64,000 nucleotides of DNA from DASWJZ01 sp963761005. Lineage in GTDB: Bacteria > Pseudomonadota > Alphaproteobacteria > Rhizobiales > Afifellaceae. Below the pieces are notes generated by a model that was not told the origin of the DNA, made no database searches, and saw only the letters and a program-made list of their open reading frames with translations. Every line of letters begins with the position of its first letter. Position 1 is the stretch's first letter. Below, piece by piece: positions 36,577 to 45,176 of this stretch. The translations under genes and the position numbers were made by a program. The stretch spans positions 992,001 to 1,056,000 of the forward strand of contig CAVXFK010000027.1 in the NCBI GenBank assembly GCA_963761005.1, read 5' to 3'.

Positions 36577-37407
36577 ATGGCCCGCGCCATCACGCCGCAA
36601 AGGAAATGGACGCTCACGATCCTCGCCTGGGTCGTGGCGCTGCTGATCTTCTTCCCGATCCTGTGGACGATCCTGACCTCGTTCAAGACTGAGGGCGACG
36701 CGATTCTCTTTCCACCGGCGTTTCTGCCGCCGCACTGGACGCTGGAGAACTTCTTCGAGGTCCAGTCGCGCTCCAACTACTTCAGCCACTTCTACAACTC
36801 GGTGGTCATCGCCCTTGGCTCGACGCTGCTGGCCCTTCTCGTTGCGGTGCCGGGCGCCTGGTCGATGGCGTTCTCGCCGTCAAAGCGGACTAAGGACATC
36901 CTGATGTGGATGCTCTCCACCAAGATGATGCCGGCGGTCGGCGTGCTGGTGCCGATCTATCTGATCTTCAAAAGTCTCAACCTGCTCGACAGCCTGAGCG
37001 GCCTGACCGTCATCCTGGCGCTCATCGACCTGCCGATCGTCATCTGGATGCTCTATACGTATTTCAAGGAGATTCCGGTCGACATCCTCGAAGCGAGCCG
37101 CATGGACGGGGCGGTGCTATGGAAGGAGATCGTCTACGTGCTCCTGCCGATGGCGGTGCCCGGCATCGCCTCGACCATGCTCCTCAACATCATCCTCGCC
37201 TGGAACGAAGCATTCTGGACGCTGAACCTGACGGCGGCCAAGGCTGCTCCGCTCACTGCTTTCATCGCCTCCTTCTCGGCGCCGGAGGGTCTGTTCTGGG
37301 CCAAGCTCTCAGCCGCCTCCACCCTCGCCATCGCGCCCATTCTGCTGCTCGGCTGGTTCAGCCAGAAGCAGCTCGTCCGCGGCCTCACCTTCGGTGCCGT
37401 GAAATGA
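36577..37407 (+). CDS. Polyol/sugar ABC transporter permease 2 (MalG/SmoG-like)
   Basis: This 276-residue protein with six membrane helices starts at ATG 36577 after AGGGAGGGG. The EAA motif is LEASRMDGAVLWKEI near residue 170. It ends with the usual SQKQLVRGLTFGAVK C-terminus of this permease family. It is the second channel subunit of the polyol importer. Confidence 0.92.
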   Translation: MARAITPQRKWTLTILAWVVALLIFFPILWTILTSFKTEGDAILFPPAFLPPHWTLENFFEVQSRSNYFSHFYNSVVIALGSTLLALLVAVPGAWSMAFSPSKRTKDILMWMLSTKMMPAVGVLVPIYLIFKSLNLLDSLSGLTVILALIDLPIVIWMLYTYFKEIPVDILEASRMDGAVLWKEIVYVLLPMAVPGIASTMLLNIILAWNEAFWTLNLTAAKAAPLTAFIASFSAPEGLFWAKLSAASTLAIAPILLLGWFSQKQLVRGLTFGAVK

Positions 37408-37435
37408 TATCCTCCGCCAACTCGGGAGCCTGGTG

Positions 37436-38440
37436 ATGGGCCAGATCGTTCTCAAGAATGTCCGCAAGGTCTTCGGCGAGGTCGAGGTCATCCCCGGTGT
37501 CGATCTCGAAATCAACGACGGCGAGTTCGTCGTCTTCGTCGGCCCGTCCGGCTGCGGCAAGTCCACGCTGTTGCGTCTGATCGCCGGACTTGAGGACGTC
37601 AGCGGCGGCGCCATCGAGATCGACGGCGTCGACGTCGCCAGGGAACCGCCGGCGAAGCGCGGGCTGTCGATGGTGTTCCAGTCATATGCGCTTTATCCGC
37701 ACATGAGCGTGCGCGGCAATATCGCCTTCCCGCTGAAGATGGCCGGCCAAGAGAAGGACCTGATCGAGCGCAAGGTGCAGAAAGCGGCGGCAACGCTGAA
37801 CCTGACCAGCTATCTCGACCGGCGGCCGGGCCAGCTCTCCGGCGGACAGCGGCAGCGCGTCGCAATCGGCCGCGCCATCGTGCGCGAGCCGAAGGCGTTT
37901 CTCTTCGACGAGCCGCTCTCCAATCTCGACGCGGCGCTGCGCGGCCAGATGCGACTGGAAATCTCCGAGCTCCACAATTCGCTCAAGACCACGATGGTCT
38001 ATGTCACCCACGACCAGGTCGAGGCGATGACCATGGCCGACAAGATCGTCGTCCTGAACGCCGGCAACATCGAGCAGGTCGGCACGCCTCTCGAATTGTA
38101 CGATCACCCCGCCAACCTGTTCGTCGCCGGCTTCATCGGCTCGCCACGCATGAACCTTATCGAGACGCCTGCCGGTATGAACGGGGGCGCGGCGACGATC
38201 GGCGTGCGGCCGGAGGACATCGAGGTCTCGCGCGAGAAGGGCCAATGGCAAGGCAAGGTCAACATTGCCGAGCACCTCGGCTCCGACACGTTCTTCCACA
38301 TCGACGTGGATCGGATCGGCCGGCTGACGGTGCGCACGCCCGGCGAGTTTTCACTGAGGTCAGGCGAACCGGTGTGGCTGACGCCGCGGCCGGATCGCAT
38401 CCATCGCTTCGACGCCGAGGGGCGCGCGATCAAGAACTAG
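37436..38440 (+). CDS. Polyol/sugar ABC transporter ATP-binding protein (UgpC/SmoK-like)
   Basis: The 334-residue ATPase has Walker A GPSGCGKST, signature LSGGQRQR, Walker B FLFDEPLSNLD and H-loop VTHDQ, then a C-terminal regulatory TOBE-type domain (IGVRPEDIEV). ATG 37436 is preferred; GTG 37433 in the same frame is possible. Such ATPases can be shared among several CUT1 importers in one cell, and a second one is encoded at 56004-57176. Confidence 0.94.
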   Translation: MGQIVLKNVRKVFGEVEVIPGVDLEINDGEFVVFVGPSGCGKSTLLRLIAGLEDVSGGAIEIDGVDVAREPPAKRGLSMVFQSYALYPHMSVRGNIAFPLKMAGQEKDLIERKVQKAAATLNLTSYLDRRPGQLSGGQRQRVAIGRAIVREPKAFLFDEPLSNLDAALRGQMRLEISELHNSLKTTMVYVTHDQVEAMTMADKIVVLNAGNIEQVGTPLELYDHPANLFVAGFIGSPRMNLIETPAGMNGGAATIGVRPEDIEVSREKGQWQGKVNIAEHLGSDTFFHIDVDRIGRLTVRTPGEFSLRSGEPVWLTPRPDRIHRFDAEGRAIKN

Positions 38441-38455
38441 TATCGAGGACAGACG

Positions 38456-39232
38456 ATGTATCTTGAGAAGCTGAAGCTCGACGGTCGCGTCGCGGTCGTG
38501 ACCGGAGCCGGACAGGGAATAGGGGCCGCCTGTGCTCGCGCTCTCGGCGAGGCTGGCGCCGTCGTCGTCGTCGCCGATATGGCCGCCGACAGGTCGGAGA
38601 ACACGACCGCCGATCTTCGCGGCGTCGGCATCAAGGCCTATGCCAAGACGCTCGACGTCACGAAATCGAAGGACGTCGACGCCGCCGCCGATGCGATCGT
38701 GAAGGATCACGGGCGGGTAGACATTCTCGTCAACAATGCCGGCGTGGCGAAGAGCGACGTCCGCGCCGAGGACACGAGCGACGCGCACTGGCGCTTTCAC
38801 ATGGACGTCAACCTTGACGGCCTGTTCTGGTGCTGCCGCGCCTTTGGTCGCCACATGCTGAAGCAGGGCTCGGGGTCGATCGTGAACATCGGCTCGATGT
38901 CCGGCTTCATCGTGAACAAGCCGCAGCCGCAGAGCTTCTACAACGCCTCCAAGGCGGCGGTTCATCATCTGACGAAGTCGCTCGCCGCCGAATGGGGCAA
39001 GCGCGGCGTGCGGGTGAACGCGGTGGCGCCGACCTATATCGAAACGCCGCTCACCTCCTTCGGCATCAACGAGAATCCGGAAATGTACAAGGTATGGCTG
39101 GAGATGACGCCGATGGGGCGGGTCGGCCAGCCGGAAGAGATCGCCTCTGTCGTGCACTTCCTCGCCTCCGACGCGGCGAGCTTGCTGACCGGCTCGATCG
39201 TGCTCGCCGACGGCGGCTACACCTGCTGGTGA
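38456..39232 (+). CDS. SDR-family polyol dehydrogenase-like oxidoreductase
   Basis: This 258-residue short-chain dehydrogenase has the cofactor motif TGAGQGIGAACAR, NNAGV, the catalytic serine in IGSMSGF and the YNASK tyrosine-lysine motif. The aspartate in VVADMAAD after the second strand favours NAD. It is 15 bases after the transporter ATPase gene, so it is likely to oxidise the imported polyol (arabinitol, sorbitol or similar) to a ketose. The kinase for the product is not in this operon; a xylulokinase-like gene occurs at 46056-47555. Confidence 0.9.
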   Translation: MYLEKLKLDGRVAVVTGAGQGIGAACARALGEAGAVVVVADMAADRSENTTADLRGVGIKAYAKTLDVTKSKDVDAAADAIVKDHGRVDILVNNAGVAKSDVRAEDTSDAHWRFHMDVNLDGLFWCCRAFGRHMLKQGSGSIVNIGSMSGFIVNKPQPQSFYNASKAAVHHLTKSLAAEWGKRGVRVNAVAPTYIETPLTSFGINENPEMYKVWLEMTPMGRVGQPEEIASVVHFLASDAASLLTGSIVLADGGYTCW

Positions 39233-39237
39233 GTGCT

Positions 39238-39266
39238 GTGTCCGGTCCGCGCCGCGGGCCGGACAC
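39238..39266. terminator. Bidirectional hairpin between convergent genes
   Basis: GTGTCCGGTCCG and CGCGGGCCGGACAC form a long GC-rich stem with a tiny loop, between the SDR stop and the stop of the DUF3303 gene. It can terminate transcription from both sides, though T-runs are weak. Confidence 0.6.
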
Positions 39267-39280
39267 CGATGCCTTGATCC

Positions 39281-39595
39281 TTATTTGCGCGGCAGCGAGT
39301 CGCGCCAGGCCATCACTTCGAGCTCGACGCGGACCGCGTCCATGACCGGCACCACGGGTCGCGCCTCGAAGGTGAAGGCCGGCAGCATCGAGCAGAGCTT
39401 GTGCACCTCAAGCGGGTCGTCGCAGTCGGCCAGCATGTAACCGCCCCAGTCGCCGACGCGCACGACGAACATCTCGATCTTGAAGTCGTCGGGCGCGGTC
39501 CACTGCGTGAAGACTTCGAGGATGCGTTTCTGGGCGTTCTCGTATTCCGCGGGCGATCCCTGCGGGCGCTCGTTCCAGCTGATCACGTATTTCAT
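39281..39595 (-). CDS. DUF3303-family small protein
   Basis: This is a 104-residue protein. ATG 39595 is chosen because GGAGGATAA precedes it and the sequence KYVISWNERPQGS is where family homology begins. It has an alpha/beta dimeric-barrel-like pattern with FVVRVGDWGGYMLADCDDP and LPAFTFEARPVVPVM. The function of this family is unknown. It stands alone, between two convergent or downstream units. Confidence 0.8.
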   Translation of the reverse strand: MKYVISWNERPQGSPAEYENAQKRILEVFTQWTAPDDFKIEMFVVRVGDWGGYMLADCDDPLEVHKLCSMLPAFTFEARPVVPVMDAVRVELEVMAWRDSLPRK

Positions 39596-39693
39596 CGTTA
39601 TCCTCCAATATCGGAGCCCCGCGGAACGCCCCGTCGGCTGGCTCACGATGGGAGGATGCCAGGGGCACCGGGCTCCCGCATGGGGAATATTCC

Positions 39694-41271
39694 CTAGGCG
39701 AACGACATCCCGTGCTGAACCAGGCCGCGTTCGAGGGCGTAAAGCGCCGCGGCGGCGCGGGTGGTGACGCCGATCTTGGAATAGAGGTTCTGGATGTGGT
39801 TGTCGGCGGTCTTCGGCGCGATATCGAGTTTCTGCGCCGCTTCCTTCGCCGTATGCCCAGCCGCGATCAGCCGCAGAACCTCGATTTCGCGCGGCGTCAG
39901 GCCGGCAGCCCGCTCGACGGGCTCGCGGCGGGAGGGTTGACCGGCGGCGGCGAGGACAGCCTTGACGGCCTCCGGGCAGAGTTTTCCGTCGCGGACGGCG
40001 GTGCGAAGCTTCGCGGCAGCGGCCGCGTCGCTAAGCGCCGGGCGGTGAGGTCGCGCTTCACGGGCGGTCTGGAAGGCTTCGGCGGCGGCAAGGATTCGGG
40101 CAGCGGGGGAGAGATCGTTGCCGCGGACGTAGCGGTGATAGCCGCTTCCGTCGAGGCGCTCGTGATGCCGCAGCACCAGCCCTGCGACCGGTGCGCCGTC
40201 GCTGCCCAACGACGCGAGCGCGCGCTCGCCATGGTAAGGATGAAGGTGCGCGGCGTCGGTCTCGCGCGCGGTCAAGGCGCCAGCTCTCATCCAGGTCGAG
40301 ACAGGCACCGCCAGCTCGCCGAGATCGTGCGTGTAGGCGGCCCAGCGGATGTCGCGAATATCGGAGGCGGGGAGGCCCATCTGCTTTCCGGCCGCGTCGG
40401 CAAGGGCCGCGACGGCGCGCGAATGCCCGAACGTGAACGGCATGCGCATGTCGACCATGTCGGCGATCGCAAGATACGCTTCCTCGCATGCCGCCTCGTC
40501 GAGCACGGCGACGGGCAGCGGCTCGATCGCCAGTATCGTCTCGCGATCGACCGGCTCGTCGAGGCCTTCGAGAAAGCGGTCGGGATCGGCGAGAAAGACA
40601 TCGGCGAGCTCCGGCTCATAGGCGCCGCCACGGCGCTTCCCGACGATCTCGACCATCTTCTCGGCGCCGTGCGCCTCGAAGAGCGCGATTACGTCCTGCG
40701 CCAGCGTCACCAGCCGGACGGATAGCTTGACCTCGTCGCCCTTTAGGTGTCGCGGCAGGCCGTGTCCGTCCCAACGCTCGTAGAGTTGGCTGAGGCTCTC
40801 CTGAGTCTCTTCCGGAAGCCCGATCCTCTGAGCAATCCGTTTGGCGACTTCGCAATGGCCGGCGAGGATTGGAACGCTGGCGTGCAGCGCCTCCGCCACG
40901 CCTTCGTTAACCGCCCGGGCCAGCACTTCCGGCGGCGCGTCGGCCAAGAGGCGCTTCAGGGCGCGAGCTATCGTTTCGCCAAGCTCGGACATGTTGCCCA
41001 TGTCGGTGCGGGCGAGGTCCTGCCGCAGCGCGATCTCGTCGCCGAGCACCGCCGCCAAGATGTGCGTATCGGCGTTGCAGCCGATGTAGCGGAGAATCGC
41101 CTGGTGATAGACGCTGCGGCTCTTTTCGGTGTCGAGGCCGAGAGCCTTCGCGAGTCGCATCGCGAGTACGCAGGACCTGAGCGCGAAGTCACGCGACTGA
41201 CCGGTCGCCAAGTCGGTCGCGTAGGCGAGCACCATCAGAAAGTCAGCGCGCCGAAAAGCTGGTGGGACCAT
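39694..41271 (-). CDS. HD-GYP-like domain protein with C-terminal LuxR helix-turn-helix
   Basis: The 525-residue protein has two HD-GYP-like units and a DNA-binding tail. The first unit (about 10-220) keeps ERWDGHGLPRHLKGDEV but lacks a clear HD pair. The second (about 270-420) has THDLGELAVP, HPYHGERAL and HHERLDGSGYHR, where the usual GYP is GYH. The C-terminal 65 residues (GLTPREIEVLRLIAAGHTAK) are a LuxR/GerE helix-turn-helix. It may bind a nucleotide or cyclic-di-GMP and act directly on DNA. It follows the Rieske gene by 24 bases on the same strand, so it may control that operon. Confidence 0.87.
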   Translation of the reverse strand: MVPPAFRRADFLMVLAYATDLATGQSRDFALRSCVLAMRLAKALGLDTEKSRSVYHQAILRYIGCNADTHILAAVLGDEIALRQDLARTDMGNMSELGETIARALKRLLADAPPEVLARAVNEGVAEALHASVPILAGHCEVAKRIAQRIGLPEETQESLSQLYERWDGHGLPRHLKGDEVKLSVRLVTLAQDVIALFEAHGAEKMVEIVGKRRGGAYEPELADVFLADPDRFLEGLDEPVDRETILAIEPLPVAVLDEAACEEAYLAIADMVDMRMPFTFGHSRAVAALADAAGKQMGLPASDIRDIRWAAYTHDLGELAVPVSTWMRAGALTARETDAAHLHPYHGERALASLGSDGAPVAGLVLRHHERLDGSGYHRYVRGNDLSPAARILAAAEAFQTAREARPHRPALSDAAAAAKLRTAVRDGKLCPEAVKAVLAAAGQPSRREPVERAAGLTPREIEVLRLIAAGHTAKEAAQKLDIAPKTADNHIQNLYSKIGVTTRAAAALYALERGLVQHGMSFA

Positions 41272-41295
41272 TTGGCTTTGCCTCCGCCCGCGCCG

Positions 41296-41643
41296 CTAGC
41301 CGAGCCGGATGAAGATGGTGCCGTTCTTGACCTTCACCGGATAGATTTTGAGGTCGACGCAGGCAGGCGCGCCGAGCGCCTTGCCAGTCTTGTAGTTGAA
41401 GCGCCCGTTGTGCTTGGCGCATTCGATGATGTCGCCCATCACGAAGCCGTCCGCGAGGGGAAACGCCTCGTGCGTGCAGTTTCCGTCGCTCGCGAAATAT
41501 TCGTCGTCCGGGCTGCGGTAGATGGCGAAGATGCGGCCGTCATGCACGAGCTCCGTCACGTCCTCCCGCAGGATGTCGTCGGCCTTGCAGGCGGCTATCC
41601 ACTCTTCCGCGCTCAAAAGAATGCTCCCTGCAACTCGGCTCAC
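41296..41643 (-). CDS. Rieske-type [2Fe-2S] ferredoxin (MocE-like)
   Basis: The 115-residue protein starts at GTG 41643, overlapping the desaturase stop as GTGA. The Rieske ligands are CTH and C-A-K-H in GNCTHEAFPLADG and IIECAKHNG. It would pass electrons to the membrane desaturase/hydroxylase encoded upstream. The pair resembles MocD and MocE of rhizopine catabolism. No matching ferredoxin reductase gene is present nearby. Confidence 0.9.
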   Translation of the reverse strand: MSRVAGSILLSAEEWIAACKADDILREDVTELVHDGRIFAIYRSPDDEYFASDGNCTHEAFPLADGFVMGDIIECAKHNGRFNYKTGKALGAPACVDLKIYPVKVKNGTIFIRLG

Positions 41644-42731
41644 GCCGCGGCGAGACCCGCCTTCGGCGGCGTGACGTCATAAGCCGGCGCGCCTTCGGGA
41701 AGCCTGCGGACCACGTGAAAGCCCGGGTTCTTCACTTGCCGAAGCAGCGTCGGAATGATCTCCCTATAGGTCTCGAAGAGCCCACGATAGGCCGGCGGCG
41801 AATAGGCCCTCATCTCTTCGTGGAGCTTGGGCAGCGCATGATAGGGCACCATCGGGAACATGTGATGCTCTACGTGGTAGTTCATGTTCCAATAGAGAAA
41901 CCGGAGCACGGGGTTCAGGTAGACCGTGCGTGAGTTCAGACGATGGTCGAGCACGTCCTCCGCGAGCCCCGCATGCTGCGTCAGCCCGAAGACGAGGTAG
42001 AGCCAGCCGCCATAAACCGAGGGCAGAATGCCGACGTACATCGCCGGCAGGATCGACCCTGTCGCCAAGCAGGCGACGACCACCGCCACCCAGATCGCGA
42101 CCCAGATGCGCGCGGTCCAGAACACTTTCTGGTACTCGGATTGCGGGATGTACTCCTTCTCCTCCGGATGCAGGCGCCCGAAGACGTGCATGAAGACGCG
42201 GCCGATCTCCTTCGGGCCGCTCTTCAGGATGAGAAGGCTGAGGAGAATGCCGGCGATGTCGGGCGGGCGCGGCACGGCGATCTCCGGATCGCGGCCGACG
42301 ATGATCGTATCGGTGTGGTGGCGGGTATGGCTCCAGCGCCACGGCGTCGGCTCGCGCAGCACCATGAACGAGGCGATCTGGTAGATGACGTCATTCATCC
42401 AGCGCGTCTTGAAGGCGGTGCCGTGGCCGCATTCGTGCCAGCGCGAGTCGGAGGACGAACCGTAGAGCACGCCGTAGGCGGCAAAGCATGGCACCGCCCA
42501 CCAGGTGCCCCAGGTCAGATAGCCGAGCCCGCCCGTGACGGCGAAGGCCGCGAACCAGATCAACGTGTCGCGGATCGCCGGGCCGTCCGAGCGCTGCATC
42601 AGCTCTTTCAGGCGCTTACGCGGGATCGGGCAGGTGTACCAGGTCGCAGTGGCGAGCCCGCGCTCGACGGCCCGCTTGGACTCGCTGCCGACGAGGCTGT
42701 AGTCGCGCCTTCCGGCCTCGCTCACCATCAT
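41640..42731 (-). CDS. Membrane fatty-acid-desaturase-family hydroxylase (MocD-like)
   Basis: This 363-residue integral membrane di-iron enzyme starts at ATG 42731 (42728 is also possible). The three histidine boxes are HECGHG, HTRHHTDT and NYHVEHHMFP, with about four membrane helices between them. It would hydroxylate or desaturate a lipid or small substrate using electrons from the coupled Rieske protein. The similarity to MocD makes a methylated or alkyl inositol-like substrate possible, but a membrane lipid is equally plausible. Confidence 0.9.
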   Translation of the reverse strand: MMVSEAGRRDYSLVGSESKRAVERGLATATWYTCPIPRKRLKELMQRSDGPAIRDTLIWFAAFAVTGGLGYLTWGTWWAVPCFAAYGVLYGSSSDSRWHECGHGTAFKTRWMNDVIYQIASFMVLREPTPWRWSHTRHHTDTIIVGRDPEIAVPRPPDIAGILLSLLILKSGPKEIGRVFMHVFGRLHPEEKEYIPQSEYQKVFWTARIWVAIWVAVVVACLATGSILPAMYVGILPSVYGGWLYLVFGLTQHAGLAEDVLDHRLNSRTVYLNPVLRFLYWNMNYHVEHHMFPMVPYHALPKLHEEMRAYSPPAYRGLFETYREIIPTLLRQVKNPGFHVVRRLPEGAPAYDVTPPKAGLAAA

Positions 42732-42837
42732 CACTCCCTCGCGCGGACACTTTTCGCACGTCCCGCGCCCCGCGCTTCTGCCGGGAAGAGCATAGCAGAG
42801 TTCGCCAGAAATCAACCTGGATGGCCAGAGCGCCCCG

Positions 42838-43947
42838 TCACAGGAACCGGACGCAGATCGGCGTGCCGGCTTCGACGACGTTGCCGGTTGGCGTGAGCTT
42901 CCCCGTCGCGGAATCGATGCGGAACATCACGACGTTGTCGGACTCCTGGTTTGCAGCCGCGAGGAACGCACCGGACGGATGCACGGCGAAGTTCCGCGGG
43001 ATCTTTCCGCGCGTCGATTCGTGCCCGACGAGGGTAAGCCCACCGCTTGCCGGGTCGATACCGTAGATCACGATCGAATCGTGGCCGCGGTTCGAGCCGT
43101 AGAGGAATCTTCCGCTCGGATGGACCTGCACCTCCGCGCAGGTGCTCTCTCCCTTGAAGTCGGCGGGGAGCGTCGAGAGCGTCTCGATCTCCGTCAGCGT
43201 CCCCTTGTCGGGATCATAGCAGTAGGAGGTCATCGTCGAGTTCAGCTCGTTGATGAGGAAGGCGAGCTTGCCGTTCGGATGCATGACGAGCTGGCGCGGT
43301 CCCGCGCCGGGCTTCATCTTGATGAAGGGCTGGTTCGGATTGGGGGTGAGCTTCCCGGCCACCGCGTCGAGCACGTAGATCATCACCTTGTCGCCGCCGA
43401 GCTCCGGCACGAAAGCGTAGCGGTTGTCGGGGGAGAGCTCGACCGCATGCGCGTGCGGCCCGGCCTGGCGTTTCGGGTCGACGCTCGATCCCTCATGCTG
43501 GATCACACAGGATGCCTCTTTCAGCGACCCGTCCTCTTCGCGCGGCAACACGCAGACGCTGCCTGAGCCGAAATTGGCGACGAGCACGTTCCTTCCCGTC
43601 TTTTCGACGATCAGGTGGCAGGGGTCGGTGCCGTGGCTGGCCTTGCTGTTCAAGTAGGTGAGGGCGCCGGTTTCAGGATCGATGCGGAAGGCGCTCACGG
43701 CTCCGCTTGCCTTCCCCTCGTATTCCTTGAACTCGTTCACGCAGTAGAGGAACGTCCGCGTGGGGTCGAATGCCAGATAGGACGAGTTGCGCACGCCTTC
43801 CTTGACCGCGACGGGTTCGAGCGCGCCCTTCGCCGCATCGAAGCGGAAGAGATAGATGCCTTTGCCCTTGCCCTGCACCAGCTCGCCGGTGCCGAACAGG
43901 ATCGGCTCGCTGTAGGTCCCGACATAGACGAACGGATGCGTCGGCAT
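42838..43947 (-). CDS. Lactonase-family beta-propeller protein (YbhE/6-phosphogluconolactonase-like)
   Basis: The 369-residue protein is a seven-bladed propeller. Blade repeats with YVGTYSEP, NSSYLAFDPTRTFLYCVNE, GPHAHAVELSPDNRYAFVPELGGDKVMIY and HPSGRFLYGSNRGHDSI are evident. There is no signal peptide. Relatives hydrolyse 6-phosphogluconolactone or other sugar lactones. It could supply the lactonase step missing between zwf and gnd at 25423-27848, or act on lactones from nearby sugar oxidation. Confidence 0.87.
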   Translation of the reverse strand: MPTHPFVYVGTYSEPILFGTGELVQGKGKGIYLFRFDAAKGALEPVAVKEGVRNSSYLAFDPTRTFLYCVNEFKEYEGKASGAVSAFRIDPETGALTYLNSKASHGTDPCHLIVEKTGRNVLVANFGSGSVCVLPREEDGSLKEASCVIQHEGSSVDPKRQAGPHAHAVELSPDNRYAFVPELGGDKVMIYVLDAVAGKLTPNPNQPFIKMKPGAGPRQLVMHPNGKLAFLINELNSTMTSYCYDPDKGTLTEIETLSTLPADFKGESTCAEVQVHPSGRFLYGSNRGHDSIVIYGIDPASGGLTLVGHESTRGKIPRNFAVHPSGAFLAAANQESDNVVMFRIDSATGKLTPTGNVVEAGTPICVRFL

Positions 43948-43974
43948 TTCAAAGCTCCAAATTCCAGTGTGGTT

Positions 43975-44091
43975 CCCCTCACCCTTGTGAGGAGGGGCTA
44001 GGGGAGGGGTTCTCCGCGTCGCAAACCTCGTTCCTCACCCCTCACGTAAATCCTCCCCGCAAGGGAGAGGGCTTCGTGCGTCGCGCAGCGG
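43975..44091. repeat. CTC/GGG-rich intergenic repeat element
   Basis: The gap between the lactonase and isomerase genes carries alternating complementary runs such as CCCCTCACCC, GAGGAGGGG, CTCCCCGCAAGGGAG and GAGAGGGC. They can fold into several hairpins. The pattern matches dispersed short palindromic repeats common in alphaproteobacterial genomes. Confidence 0.5.
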
Positions 44092-45048
44092 CTATTCGAC
44101 GTTGATGCCGACCTCTTTGCAGATGCCCTTGAGATAATCCATCGCGGCCACCGTCTCTGCCACGAACTCGTCAGTCGCGGTGACGTTGCGATAGACGCCC
44201 GGCGCGTTCGAGTTCGCTCCGCGCGACACGCCCGGAACGTCTTCGAGCTCGATCGAAACGGCGCCGTCGTAGCCGACGTCCTTCAGCGCCTGGAACATTG
44301 CGAGCCAGTCGATCTTGCCCATGCCCGGACGCCAGTGGACGTTGGTGACACCGTCGTTGTCGGAGCAGTGTAGGTGAACGATGTGCTTGCCGAGTCGGTA
44401 GACGGTGATGTTCGGGTAGTCGCCGCACGGGAAGGTGTGGCTCGGATCGAAATTGATGCCCATTGCCGGGTGATCGACGTGCTCGAGCAGCCGGAGCGCG
44501 CCATCGTGATTGGCGAGATAGCGGCCGGGATGCGGCTCGACTGACATCTTCACGCCGGCCGCACCGCAAGCTTCGGCGCACCGGCGCATCGCGTCGACGT
44601 AGTCCTTGAAATTCCGGTCCCAGTCGACGCCGCGCGGCACGTTGCGCGTGGCGTATTTCTGCACCAGCGGCTTCGTCGTGATGCGCGGGATTTCTACCGT
44701 GTCGCGCATCGCGAAGGGATGTGACGACACCATGTTGATGATCGGCGAGCCGAGCGCGGCACCGACCTCCACCGCCTTCTTCCAATCTTCGACCGCGGCG
44801 TCGCGCTTCGCCTTGTCGCCGCTTGAGAGGTCGTGCGGCGTGTGCACGAACTGCGACAGCGCGATGCCGGAGTTCTTCAGCTCGGCCCTGATGTCGGTGA
44901 TCTTCGCCTTGGTCCAGTAATTCTCGAGATAGTCGCGATTCCAGGCGATCAGCTCGATCGCCCTGAAGCCGCAGCTGGCGACGCGGCGGATGCAGTCCTC
45001 GTAGGGCGGCTCCCACTGGAACGGCCAGGACGATGCTCCGAATTTCAT
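44092..45048 (-). CDS. Sugar phosphate isomerase/epimerase family protein (AP-endonuclease 2 barrel)
   Basis: The 318-residue TIM-barrel protein starts at ATG 45048 (GAGGAGCC upstream). Metal-binding residues of the xylose-isomerase-like family can be seen in VSSHPFAM, VKMSVEPHPGRY, GINFDPSHTFP, HLHCSDNDG and VSIELED. It probably interconverts keto sugars or cyclitol intermediates. The dehydrogenase gene on the other strand starts 128 bases away. Confidence 0.88.
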   Translation of the reverse strand: MKFGASSWPFQWEPPYEDCIRRVASCGFRAIELIAWNRDYLENYWTKAKITDIRAELKNSGIALSQFVHTPHDLSSGDKAKRDAAVEDWKKAVEVGAALGSPIINMVSSHPFAMRDTVEIPRITTKPLVQKYATRNVPRGVDWDRNFKDYVDAMRRCAEACGAAGVKMSVEPHPGRYLANHDGALRLLEHVDHPAMGINFDPSHTFPCGDYPNITVYRLGKHIVHLHCSDNDGVTNVHWRPGMGKIDWLAMFQALKDVGYDGAVSIELEDVPGVSRGANSNAPGVYRNVTATDEFVAETVAAMDYLKGICKEVGINVE

Positions 45049-45176
45049 GTGTGGCTCCTCGCTTCGGGCTAGGCCGCGCTTGCCACGGCGCGACGCGATT
45101 GAGATACCGAATCCGCTCGCCCGCTTCCACGACGATCGTGGCAAGGGTGAGCAATGTCAGAATGAGGGCGCTTGCG

